From the NCBI GenBank assembly GCA_024231375.1, contig JAAEQP010000002.1, forward strand, positions 1 to 7,057: DNA of 7,057 nucleotides. Reading direction: 5' to 3'. The translations under genes and the position numbers were made by a program. This document shows, one piece after another, positions 1 to 6,098 of the stretch (its first letter is position 1; each line of letters begins with the position of its first letter). Below the pieces are notes generated by a model, which saw only the letters and a list, made by a program, of their open reading frames with translations, was not told where the DNA came from and did no database searches. This stretch comes from a bacterium. GTDB taxonomy: Bacteria; Hydrogenedentota; Hydrogenedentia; Hydrogenedentiales; SLHB01.

Positions 1-15
1 GCCCCACAGCGGGGC
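1..15. other. small perfect hairpin at window edge
   Basis: GCCCC and GGGGC form a perfect 5-bp stem around the loop ACAGC. No T-run follows on the plus strand, and the other side lies outside the window, so a terminator on the minus strand cannot be judged. It may be the end of a longer repeat or of a terminator belonging to sequence to the left. Confidence 0.3.
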
Positions 16-58
16 CGTCGAGAAGTCTCAGTCTCTCACGCGTAGCCCGCGATAACCT

Positions 59-123
59 GGGGACAGCCACCCATTGTTGCCCTAGGAAGCGCACTAATGG
101 GACGTAGGAACTTGGCAGTCCCC
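59..123. repeat. REP-like imperfect palindrome
   Basis: GGGGACAGCCA at 59-69 is the inverted complement, with one mismatch, of TGGCAGTCCCC at 113-123. Directly inside, CCCATT (70-75) pairs with AATGGG (96-101). This gives a long stem with an 11-base bulge on the right arm (102-112) and a 20-base terminal loop containing the palindrome CCTAGG. GGGGACAG...CTGTCCCC-type arms are, from memory, common in dispersed REP/RAYT-type extragenic elements; whether this one is dispersed in its genome cannot be seen here. No transposase gene lies beside it. The rest of 1-245 shows no gene, and no clear terminator follows the glycosidase stop at 246. Confidence 0.4.
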
Positions 124-245
124 GTTTGTCGCTTCTGCTGTTGCGGGCACACGGTCTTTCAGCGGATCCACAGTACCCAGGATTGCGTGGTGCAGCGTGC
201 GGGATGGGCGACGCGGGAAGTACGAGTTCTCGGAAGGGACAGGCA

Positions 246-2438
246 CTACGGGCACAGTTCATCCCACGGCGATTTTCCGTAGTAATAGAGCTTGGTTTCG
301 CCCGGCAGCAGACGGTCTTCGAACGTGTCCGCATCGGACGCTATGCGCTTGTCCGCCATGGCGTCCCATACGTCGGCTGTTCCTGGCAGATGAAGTCTCT
401 TCGTCTCGCCCTTTGTCGTATGGATGCTGACAAAGTCGCGGTTGGCGTGGAGAACATCGTCGGAATGGCAGAAGATGTGGCCACCGGCGAAGGTCAGCAT
501 GGATCGCAGGACGTTCGACGGCACGTTGGGCGCGCCAACGTACAGAGAGGTCCAGTCGCCCATATCCTTGACGCACATGCCCGGACGGGATTCGCCTTGT
601 ATCGAGACCAGCGTGCCCAGGGCGTACGCGTCCGGGTCGTCTACATAGGGTATGGGCCCGATGCGTTCGTCGGTGCCCCAAGCCGTGTTCGCGGGGAGAT
701 TGGCGGTGATGGGATGATCGAACCCTGTCACCAGCAGGTTCAGCGACCACTCCGTCATGTCCCACGACACATTCATGCCGATGAGATCGGACATATTCTC
801 CGGCGAGAGATTTCCGTTGATGGCGCCCGCCATGTACATCCAAACGACGAGCGCGTTGTCGCGGCACACGGTTCGTCGAATCAGGTCGCGTTGGTCATCG
901 GTCGCGCGAAACGTGTTCAAGAACACGTAGGCCTTGTACTTCCGTGGCAGTCTGTCGAGGTCGCTCAAGAGATACAGGTCGTGGGGAGCGCCCAAACGGG
1001 CAAGCCCCCAATGCCGTTGGCGGAATATGAGGGGCCATGCCAGACGGCGGTGCATCATCTCGTAGAAGAAGCTCTGTTCATCGACGATCACGGCCATGTC
1101 GGCGCAGGGCGACCGGTCCGGGCACTGGAGGCTCTTGCCGCCGATCTCGACACAGCGCCGTATGGCCGCCATGATGTCCGGGTCTTCGGCATTGGCGAGT
1201 CCAGGCAATCCGCCGTTCGCCCACCAGCATGCACTCGACCGTTCGAGGCTGACGGAGAAATTCCGGGTCAGAATGCTCACACTCTCGAAAGCGTTCTTGG
1301 CCTGGCCGAAGGAGGAGCCGGGAGGCGAGGTGTGGGTGCGCGAGTCCTCTTCGTTGACCCAGAGCTTGCCATGAAGCCGCACGGATTCCGTCAGGGACAT
1401 GAATGTTCCGTCACCACCGATGCCGCGGAATCCGTAGCTGTAGGGACTGGCCAGGAAATCGACGTGGGGCGAGGCCAGAACCTTGGACAAGGCCAAGTGC
1501 CCCGATCGCTGGTACGCGGGATGCTCCAGGTCCTGCTTCTGATGGAAAAAGCCGTTGGACCACGTCAATTCCATGATGTACCCGTAGAACGCGCCGGCCA
1601 ACACCTCCCCGTTGCTTGCTTCCTTGATGATTCCGCAGAAATGGTCGATGTTGCGCGCCGTCAGGTCCGCGAAACACGCGCAGTAGTCCATGACCTTCGT
1701 GCCTTGGGCCGGATCGCGGAAATGGTAGAGGTCCGCGCCTTCCTGCTCTTCCTTCGAGGGGACTTCGGCCGTGTTGAACATCACGCGGCCGTCTTTCCAC
1801 GCCATCCGCAAGGCATTGACGGACCCGTATTTCTCTCGCAGCCAGGACTGGAAATGGAGTTCCATGGGGTCCGAGAAATCCGTGGCCCGGTTCTCCATGG
1901 CCGATTCCTTGACCCACTCGCCAGCGTGCCCGCCTTTGGGTTGAAAGGCGATGACGCGCTGGCCTTCGGGCGACGAGCGAACGAATTTCACGAGGTCGCG
2001 GAGGAATACGCCGGCCTCTTCCCGCCACACGGTTGACGCGTAGGACTGGGAGTCGCGTTGACCGTCGGACCACAGCTCAAGCTCTTCGGGATGGCGTTTG
2101 CGCCACCACTCTGCGTAGGTTTCGAGTCCGATGCGAAAGGTGAACAGCGCATCGGGATAGATATCGAGGATGCGCTTCATCTTGGGCAAGGCCCGTTCCA
2201 GGTAGTGGGTATTGCCGGTGTCGTCGGGTGCATCCCATTCGGGATCGGCCACATCAATGCCCAAACCGAAATGGACGATGCGCACGCCCGCGTCACACAA
2301 GGTGCGCACGTAGGGAGCGACGACCCACTCCCCCTCGGACGGTGGTGCGGGAATCCATTGAACGGCGCCGTAGACGGGTTTGTCGTCCAGAAACAGGGTT
2401 GGCGTGCCGTTGTGGTCTTGAACGCGCGCAATGGTCAT
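246..2438 (-). CDS. GH42-like beta-galactosidase-type glycosidase
   Basis: Predicted 730-residue glycoside hydrolase of clan GH-A type, distantly like GH42 beta-galactosidases. An N-terminal (beta/alpha)8-like region spans roughly residues 15-400, followed by a Rossmann-like segment at about 445-640 resembling the GH42 trimerisation domain (AVIVDEQSFFY near 449, then YKAYVFLNTF near 501). The candidate acid/base is E174 in GHAGEWVKE, and the candidate nucleophile is E363 (or E364) in LWVNEEDSRTH. Canonical GH-A enzymes have Asn-Glu at the acid/base; here it is Gly-Glu, so the family is divergent and the substrate is unknown. No signal peptide is seen, so it is probably cytoplasmic. The start at 2438 is chosen because GGGGAGAG (2444-2451) sits 5 bases upstream; an in-frame ATG at 2501 would overlap the -35 box of the best promoter. 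It lies 102 bases downstream of the propeller gene on the same strand. Stop is TAG. Hydrolase fold is likely; beta-galactosidase activity is unproven. Confidence 0.8.
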   Translation of the reverse strand: MTIARVQDHNGTPTLFLDDKPVYGAVQWIPAPPSEGEWVVAPYVRTLCDAGVRIVHFGLGIDVADPEWDAPDDTGNTHYLERALPKMKRILDIYPDALFTFRIGLETYAEWWRKRHPEELELWSDGQRDSQSYASTVWREEAGVFLRDLVKFVRSSPEGQRVIAFQPKGGHAGEWVKESAMENRATDFSDPMELHFQSWLREKYGSVNALRMAWKDGRVMFNTAEVPSKEEQEGADLYHFRDPAQGTKVMDYCACFADLTARNIDHFCGIIKEASNGEVLAGAFYGYIMELTWSNGFFHQKQDLEHPAYQRSGHLALSKVLASPHVDFLASPYSYGFRGIGGDGTFMSLTESVRLHGKLWVNEEDSRTHTSPPGSSFGQAKNAFESVSILTRNFSVSLERSSACWWANGGLPGLANAEDPDIMAAIRRCVEIGGKSLQCPDRSPCADMAVIVDEQSFFYEMMHRRLAWPLIFRQRHWGLARLGAPHDLYLLSDLDRLPRKYKAYVFLNTFRATDDQRDLIRRTVCRDNALVVWMYMAGAINGNLSPENMSDLIGMNVSWDMTEWSLNLLVTGFDHPITANLPANTAWGTDERIGPIPYVDDPDAYALGTLVSIQGESRPGMCVKDMGDWTSLYVGAPNVPSNVLRSMLTFAGGHIFCHSDDVLHANRDFVSIHTTKGETKRLHLPGTADVWDAMADKRIASDADTFEDRLLPGETKLYYYGKSPWDELCP

Positions 2439-2443
2439 GACTG

Positions 2444-2451
2444 CTCTCCCC
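2444..2451 (-). promoter_or_regulatory. ribosome binding site deciding the GH42-like start
   Basis: GGGGAGAG on the minus strand lies 5 bases before the ATG at 2438. It is the only convincing Shine-Dalgarno match among the in-frame starts at 2501, 2453 and 2438, and it supports the shortest of the three proteins. Confidence 0.6.
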
Positions 2452-2474
2452 ATGTGCGTGAGAAACCAGCGGCG

Positions 2475-2503
2475 ATTGTAGGCCAGTGACCGGGGCAACA
2501 CAA
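2475..2503 (-). promoter_or_regulatory. sigma70-like promoter for the GH42-like gene
   Basis: On the minus strand TTGTGT (2498-2503) is separated by exactly 17 bases from TACAAT (2475-2480), which matches the -10 consensus at five of six positions; the -35 matches at three of six. Transcription would begin near 2468, giving a leader of about 30 bases before the ATG at 2438. This suggests the glycosidase can be transcribed independently of the upstream propeller gene. Confidence 0.5.
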
Positions 2504-2516
2504 GCGCATGTGTGGC

Positions 2517-2535
2517 AGCGTGCAGCCGGCACGCT
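2517..2535 (-). other. intercistronic hairpin after the propeller gene
   Basis: AGCGTGC (2517-2523) and GCACGCT (2529-2535) form a perfect 7-bp stem with a 5-base loop. On the minus strand it begins 5 bases after the TAG stop at 2541. No T-run follows, so it is not a standard intrinsic terminator. It could protect the 3' end of the upstream message or cause partial termination before the promoter at 2475-2503. Confidence 0.4.
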
Positions 2536-2540
2536 ACGCA

Positions 2541-4697
2541 CTATTCGTCGATGAAGCCATGCCACCTTGCCATGTAATACGCCATCAGGAAGGATACGCC
2601 TGTATTCAGCCGCGTCCCGTCGGTGTTTCGGGTCAGAACCCAGGGGTCCTGGTCCGATTGGACGGCATGGTTTTCGTCAATGGGTATCGTGTAGCCGTCG
2701 ACGCGGTGGCCCGTGCCGGTTTCACCCGGTTCGCGGGCGAATTTTGGCAGCGGAACAACGTCGATGCGGTGGGCGTTCGACAAGGGCCAGTCCACCAAAT
2801 CGAGTGGGAAGCGTTTCAGGGTGAAGACCACGTCGTCCAGCCACCCCTCGGAAGGCGAGAGGTCCTCGGCGCCCCACTGATCAACGCGGACTTTGCCAAG
2901 GTTGCAGGCGGCGTAGATCGTGTTGAGAACAGGATTCCGCTCGAACTTCTCGATTTGCCAATGCCAGTAGACGGCGTAGTTGAACATATCCTGCAGCGCG
3001 GGATCGGCTTCGTAGCGCAGCAGGTTGTAGTAGTTTATGAATGCCATGTCGTCATCGCCCTGACCAAAAGCGCCCGGCGAGAGCATGACTTTGGGTTGTG
3101 TCATTCCGTTCATGGCATAGCCGTGCTCCCACGCCAACTCCAGGAAGGCATCGCGGTATTTCTGGTCGCCGGTGATGTGGTGGGTCACGCTCAGGTAGGC
3201 GAGAATGCTGTGAGATTTCAGACCGCGTTCCACCCACCAGTAGGCGTCGCGGTTGATCCTGTCCGGTGAGAAATCGCCCCAGCGGGTGGGTTTGCCGTCG
3301 TAATCGGTCTGGCTCCAGTTGTGATCCAGTATGTGGTCGCTCATTCGGCGCACGACGGTGCGCACGGCTTCCTTCTCTTCCTCTGTTTCGCAGGCGTGGT
3401 CATAGTATGTTCCGTAACCGAAGAAGTGGCCGTCCAGTTCGTCGGAACTTGAGTCGCATTTCCAATACCACTCGCCGGTTTCGTCGATGGGCCATCGGGG
3501 CTGGATAATCTTCCAGAGGGTATCGGCCTTGTTGCGCCGCTGGTCGTAGGCGAGATCGTAATCGGGGTTGGGGTCGGACTCGGCGGTTGAACGCACCGTT
3601 CGGGCAATGAATCCTTTGGGCGCGGGGTGGGTGCCGCCCTCGGTCACTTCGCTCAGGAACGCGAGCGCCTTGAACGCCTTGTGGGCGTCCTCCTTCAGTT
3701 TCGGATCGCCGGTGACGGCATAGCCCAGGCTGACCATGGCCAGATACTTCCCCGTGTAATGGCCGTCATTGTCGGTGTAGCGGGCGCGCGCGGTTTCTTT
3801 GGCGCCGGGCGCATCCATGTACGCCCAGGAGACATAGCCGAAGGGGGTATAGCGGTGGTAGCGGTCGATTTCTTCGAGGTAGAAGGCCGCCTTCTTGGCC
3901 AGGGTCATGGGCTTGGTGTAGATGCACGAGACGCCACCCGGCGTGGCGAACCATGCTGCGCCGTCCGCGCCGACCACGATGTCCCGGACGTAGTTGTCGA
4001 CAAGCCAGCGGCGGCCCTGGCGAAACTCGAATGCGCCGTCCATGAAGCGGATGGCGCCGTTCGTGGTGCCAAACCACACTCCTTGGGGACCGGTCGCCAT
4101 ACAGGTGAAATCGGCAAAGGGCAGGCCGTCCTTGCCCGTGAAGAGGCGCCAGTCGCCCTTGGCCACACGATAGCCCACGCCCTGGGGCGCGGCGAACCAG
4201 AGTTGGCCGTGCTCGTCGTAGTCCACCGCCCGCACGTCCAGGGGTGCCCAACGGACGTCGCCCTGAGTCGGCAACCCGAGTTCCCACCGGGTGCCGTCGC
4301 CGATGTAGAGACCGCCCTCGGCCGCCACGGCGATTTCGCCGCCATGCTTCGCCACGTCTCGCACTGCCGCGCGCGAACCGATGAGGGGTTCAAGGCTGGG
4401 GTACCAGGGAAGCGGTTGAAACAGTGCTTCCGCGGCCTCGCCGCTTACCGGTGTCCAGCGGTCGCCTTTGAGGAGAGACGCACCCTCGTCGGTTTTTGCA
4501 TAGAGAGTGTCTTCGGGGTCGATGTCGAGTTTCAGAATCTCCTGTGCGGGCAACCCGTCCGCGCTGGTATAGGCCGTGTGCATTTGCTGCAGAAACTCAC
4601 CGACGTGGACGGGAAGTTCGTCGGCTGCCTGTACGCTGTGACTCGTCATGACGCCGAGAACGGCGGCGGCGATCAGGGCGTGTTTGGGAATGGGCAT
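2541..4697 (-). CDS. secreted propeller plus alpha/alpha-toroid-like protein
   Basis: Predicted 718-residue exported protein of unknown activity. The start at 4697 is chosen because it gives a clear Sec signal peptide (MPIPKHALIAAAVLGV..., with VQA-A near residue 24) and because GAGG lies 9 bases upstream; the reading frame stays open to 4943 but that extension is not protein-like. Residues about 48-262 contain at least four or five short blade motifs of the two-component-regulator-propeller type, for example LWFAAPQGVGY near 166, VWFGTTNGAIRF near 207 and AWFATPGGVSCI near 248. Residues about 265-718 are helix-rich with repeated aromatic and acidic motifs, suggesting an (alpha/alpha) toroid as in several glycan lyases and hydrolases. 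Distinctive segments are WYWKCDSSSDELDGHFF (410-426) and DYDGKPTRWGDFSPD (465-479). No histidine kinase, response regulator or membrane segment beyond the signal is present, so it is not an ordinary hybrid sensor. The role is inferred as extracytoplasmic glycan binding or cleavage; the catalytic residues are unknown. Confidence 0.75.
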   Translation of the reverse strand: MPIPKHALIAAAVLGVMTSHSVQAADELPVHVGEFLQQMHTAYTSADGLPAQEILKLDIDPEDTLYAKTDEGASLLKGDRWTPVSGEAAEALFQPLPWYPSLEPLIGSRAAVRDVAKHGGEIAVAAEGGLYIGDGTRWELGLPTQGDVRWAPLDVRAVDYDEHGQLWFAAPQGVGYRVAKGDWRLFTGKDGLPFADFTCMATGPQGVWFGTTNGAIRFMDGAFEFRQGRRWLVDNYVRDIVVGADGAAWFATPGGVSCIYTKPMTLAKKAAFYLEEIDRYHRYTPFGYVSWAYMDAPGAKETARARYTDNDGHYTGKYLAMVSLGYAVTGDPKLKEDAHKAFKALAFLSEVTEGGTHPAPKGFIARTVRSTAESDPNPDYDLAYDQRRNKADTLWKIIQPRWPIDETGEWYWKCDSSSDELDGHFFGYGTYYDHACETEEEKEAVRTVVRRMSDHILDHNWSQTDYDGKPTRWGDFSPDRINRDAYWWVERGLKSHSILAYLSVTHHITGDQKYRDAFLELAWEHGYAMNGMTQPKVMLSPGAFGQGDDDMAFINYYNLLRYEADPALQDMFNYAVYWHWQIEKFERNPVLNTIYAACNLGKVRVDQWGAEDLSPSEGWLDDVVFTLKRFPLDLVDWPLSNAHRIDVVPLPKFAREPGETGTGHRVDGYTIPIDENHAVQSDQDPWVLTRNTDGTRLNTGVSFLMAYYMARWHGFIDE

Positions 4698-4744
4698 GTT
4701 GCTTGACCTCACTGGTGAAGGATTCGCGGAAACTTGTGTTCCAG

Positions 4745-4773
4745 ACTCTAGCAAATGGCACATGACGCGGCAA
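4745..4773 (-). promoter_or_regulatory. sigma70-like promoter for the propeller/toroid gene
   Basis: On the minus strand TTGCCG (4768-4773) is followed after 17 bases by TAGAGT (4745-4750), preceded by TGC as an extended -10. Each box matches consensus at four of six positions. The predicted start near 4738 leaves a leader of about 41 bases before the ATG at 4697. Confidence 0.4.
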
Positions 4774-4811
4774 CACAGGGATGGGCATGTCGGCGGCCGC
4801 GACGGCACGGA

Positions 4812-4847
4812 GAATCGGTCTGATCGGCCGAATCGGACCGACAGGAC
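4812..4847. repeat. 9-base tandem repeat and hyphenated dyad
   Basis: Consecutive 9-base units read GAATCGGTC, TGATCGGCC, GAATCGGAC and a weaker CGACAGGAC. Within this, CGGTCTGAT (4816-4824) and ATCGGACCG (4832-4840) are inverted complements apart from one T/G pair, with a 7-base spacer. It lies midway between the divergent genes, upstream of both promoter candidates. It could be a regulator binding site serving both genes, or a simple intergenic minisatellite of the ATCGGNCCG type. Confidence 0.45.
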
Positions 4848-4905
4848 GAATGTGAGGGCCGAAACGGGGTGGATGTGGTTCTCGCAATGCTGTGGCGGAG
4901 CGGGG

Positions 4906-4911
4906 TACAAT
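4906..4911 (+). promoter_or_regulatory. candidate -10 box for the DUF1080 gene
   Basis: TACAAT, followed by CGC, is identical over TACAATCGC to the -10 region of the GH42-like gene promoter. No convincing -35 hexamer is found 16-18 bases upstream, so the site is tentative or depends on an activator. Transcription would start near 4918, giving a leader of about 49 bases. Confidence 0.3.
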
Positions 4912-4966
4912 CGCTTGGTTGTGTCTGAACATGTGCGAGCCACTTCTGGCCGAAGGAGAAGAAGAG

Positions 4967-5836
4967 ATGAAACGGAAATCCATGTTGTCCATTGCCTGCG
5001 CCCTGTTGGTCTTGACCGTGGGGTATAGCGCTGCGGCTCAGTTTGACAGCCCGGTGATCGAAGAATGGACCAAGATAGAGAAGAACGCCAAGGGCGAAGA
5101 CAAGGAAGTGAAGTACATGAGCATCGACGGGATCATGGTCCATGAGACCGATCCCGCGAAACAGCCTCCGCCCCCGATTGTGACGCCAGCCACGGCAAGC
5201 ACGCAGGACACGCCCGGAAAGGCGCCGTCGGATGCAGTCGTGCTCTTTGACGGCACGGACTTGGAGAATTGGACCTCGACGAAGGCGGGCGAAGCGACGA
5301 AGTGGGTGGCGAAGGACGGGGCCATGATGCCTACGAAGAAGTCCGGCATGATCCAGTCGAAGCAGGGATTTGGTTCGTGTCAGCTTCACATGGAGTTTGC
5401 GACGCCCACGGATGTGAAGGGGGACGGGCAAGGCCGTGGCAACAGCGGCGTCTTCCTCATGGGCCAGTATGAGGTCCAGGTACTCGACTCCTACGAGAAC
5501 GTCACCTATCCCGACGGTCAGGCAGCGGCCCTCTACGGCCGTAGCAAGCCTCTCGTGAGCGCGTCGCGCGGGCCGGGACAATGGCAGAGCTATGACATCA
5601 TCTTCCATCGCCCCATCTTTGAGGGTGACCAGGTGGTGAAGCGGGCGACGTTCACGGTGCTGCACAACGGCGTGGTGGTTCAGGACCACGTGGAGCTTTC
5701 CGGCGGCACGGGCTGGGGCGGTCCGCACGCGGCGACGCATTACAAACCCCACGGCGACAAGGGGCCGATTCAGCTTCAGGACCATGGCAACCCGGTGTTA
5801 TTCAGGAACATTTGGGTGAGGGAGTTGCAGGACTGA
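4967..5836 (+). CDS. secreted DUF1080 (3-keto-glycoside hydrolase-like) protein
   Basis: Predicted 289-residue exported protein of the DUF1080 family (PF06439), a concanavalin-like jelly-roll fold. Members have been linked to cleavage or hydration of 3-keto-glycosides, but many are uncharacterised. The start at 4967 is supported by AGGAG (4954-4958), 8 bases upstream, and by a clear signal peptide (MKRKSMLSIACALLVLTVGYS, ending AAA-Q at residue 24/25). A Pro/Thr-rich linker covers about residues 65-88. The domain starts at VVLFDGTDLENW (91-102) and includes GNSGVFLMGQYEVQVLDS (158-175), YPDGQAAALYG (181-191), GPGQWQSYDIIFHRP (202-216) and the closing strand GNPVLFRNIWVREL (274-287). The domain appears complete at normal length. 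It is transcribed divergently from the propeller gene and convergently with the sulfatase. Action outside the cytoplasm on sugar chains or oxidised sugars is inferred; the exact substrate is unknown. Confidence 0.92.
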   Translation: MKRKSMLSIACALLVLTVGYSAAAQFDSPVIEEWTKIEKNAKGEDKEVKYMSIDGIMVHETDPAKQPPPPIVTPATASTQDTPGKAPSDAVVLFDGTDLENWTSTKAGEATKWVAKDGAMMPTKKSGMIQSKQGFGSCQLHMEFATPTDVKGDGQGRGNSGVFLMGQYEVQVLDSYENVTYPDGQAAALYGRSKPLVSASRGPGQWQSYDIIFHRPIFEGDQVVKRATFTVLHNGVVVQDHVELSGGTGWGGPHAATHYKPHGDKGPIQLQDHGNPVLFRNIWVRELQD

Positions 5837-5864
5837 GGTCGGAATGGTGCGTGTGGTCGCTGGG

Positions 5865-5889
5865 TGAACGAGGTCCTTCACTTCGTTCA
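5865..5889. repeat. TTCGTTCAGGATGAC-type extragenic repeat
   Basis: TGAACGA (5865-5871) and TCGTTCA (5883-5889) form a perfect 7-bp stem with an 11-base loop, and GGATGACGG follows at once. Read on the minus strand it encodes the pseudo-peptide VILNEVKDL, which I recognise from memory as a recurrent product of a dispersed intergenic repeat in many bacteria. It starts 28 bases after the DUF1080 stop. No T-run follows, so it is more likely a repeat than an intrinsic terminator. Confidence 0.5.
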
Positions 5890-5908
5890 GGATGACGGAA
5901 GAGTGCAT

Positions 5909-5948
5909 GGTGCGTGCTCGCCGGACCCTTGGTCCGCCTCGACGCACC
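5909..5948. repeat. 40-base two-step palindrome
   Basis: The outer arms GGTGCGT (5909-5915) and ACGCACC (5942-5948) pair perfectly. After an internal loop, the inner arms CGGACC (5922-5927) and GGTCCG (5931-5936) pair perfectly around the triloop CTT. No T-run is attached. It is probably an extragenic palindromic element, possibly with a role in transcript-end stability between the convergent genes. Confidence 0.45.
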
Positions 5949-5979
5949 CTACGAAGATGGGAGACCTGGGGTCCGAGGA

Positions 5980-6024
5980 GTGGCGCGGTCAGAGACCGAC
6001 CACAGCGCAGAGCGGCCACGCCAC
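5980..6024. repeat. nested inverted repeat
   Basis: GTGGCG (5980-5985) pairs with CGCCAC (6019-6024) and encloses a second hairpin, CGGTC (5986-5990) with GACCG (5994-5998), loop AGA. The stems are short and the region is GC-rich, so chance pairing is possible, but it lies in an unbroken series of such structures. Confidence 0.3.
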
Positions 6025-6051
6025 GACGGCGAGACGAAGACGACCGGCGGG

Positions 6052-6084
6052 GGCGCCGGTCCCACACCGGTGCCGGTCCCACAC
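6052..6084. repeat. GC-rich hairpin overlapping a 13-base direct repeat
   Basis: GGCGCCGGT (6052-6060) pairs with ACCGGTGCC (6066-6074) through nine positions, one of them G-T on the plus strand, with loop CCCAC. GCCGGTCCCACAC occurs twice, at 6055-6067 and 6072-6084, so the repeat period is 17. It lies 14 bases past the sulfatase stop in that gene's direction. It may act as a stem at the sulfatase transcript end, but no T-run follows on either strand. Confidence 0.45.
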
Positions 6085-6098
6085 ATGCAGGCGCGCGG

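Noticed and set aside
126..2036. 636-codon open frame on the plus strand
   Set aside because: It is antisense to the GH42-like gene, has no recognisable domain or ribosome site, and its composition is typical of the mirror frame of a GC-rich gene.
2439..2501. Longer GH42-like protein starting at 2501 or 2453
   Set aside because: The 2501 ATG overlaps the -35 box and neither start has a ribosome site as good as that of 2438.
2508..3269. 253-codon open frame on the plus strand
   Set aside because: Antisense to the C-terminal half of the propeller/toroid gene; no domain, no convincing start.
3627..4706. 359-codon open frame on the plus strand
   Set aside because: Antisense to the propeller half of the same gene; the minus-strand frame has a signal peptide and repeated blade motifs, this one has neither.
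4698..4943. N-terminal extension of the propeller/toroid protein to an ATG at 4943
   Set aside because: It would bury the signal peptide 82 residues inside, runs through the promoter and the 9-base repeat, and reads as low-quality Arg/Ser/Pro sequence.
4967..5000. Lipoprotein signal around Cys11 (SIAC) in the DUF1080 protein
   Set aside because: The hydrophobic stretch before the Cys is too short and continues beyond it; the AAA-Q site at 24/25 fits signal peptidase I better.
4748..5785. 345-codon open frame on the minus strand
   Set aside because: Antisense to the DUF1080 gene, whose family motifs are unmistakable; Arg/His-rich mirror-frame composition.
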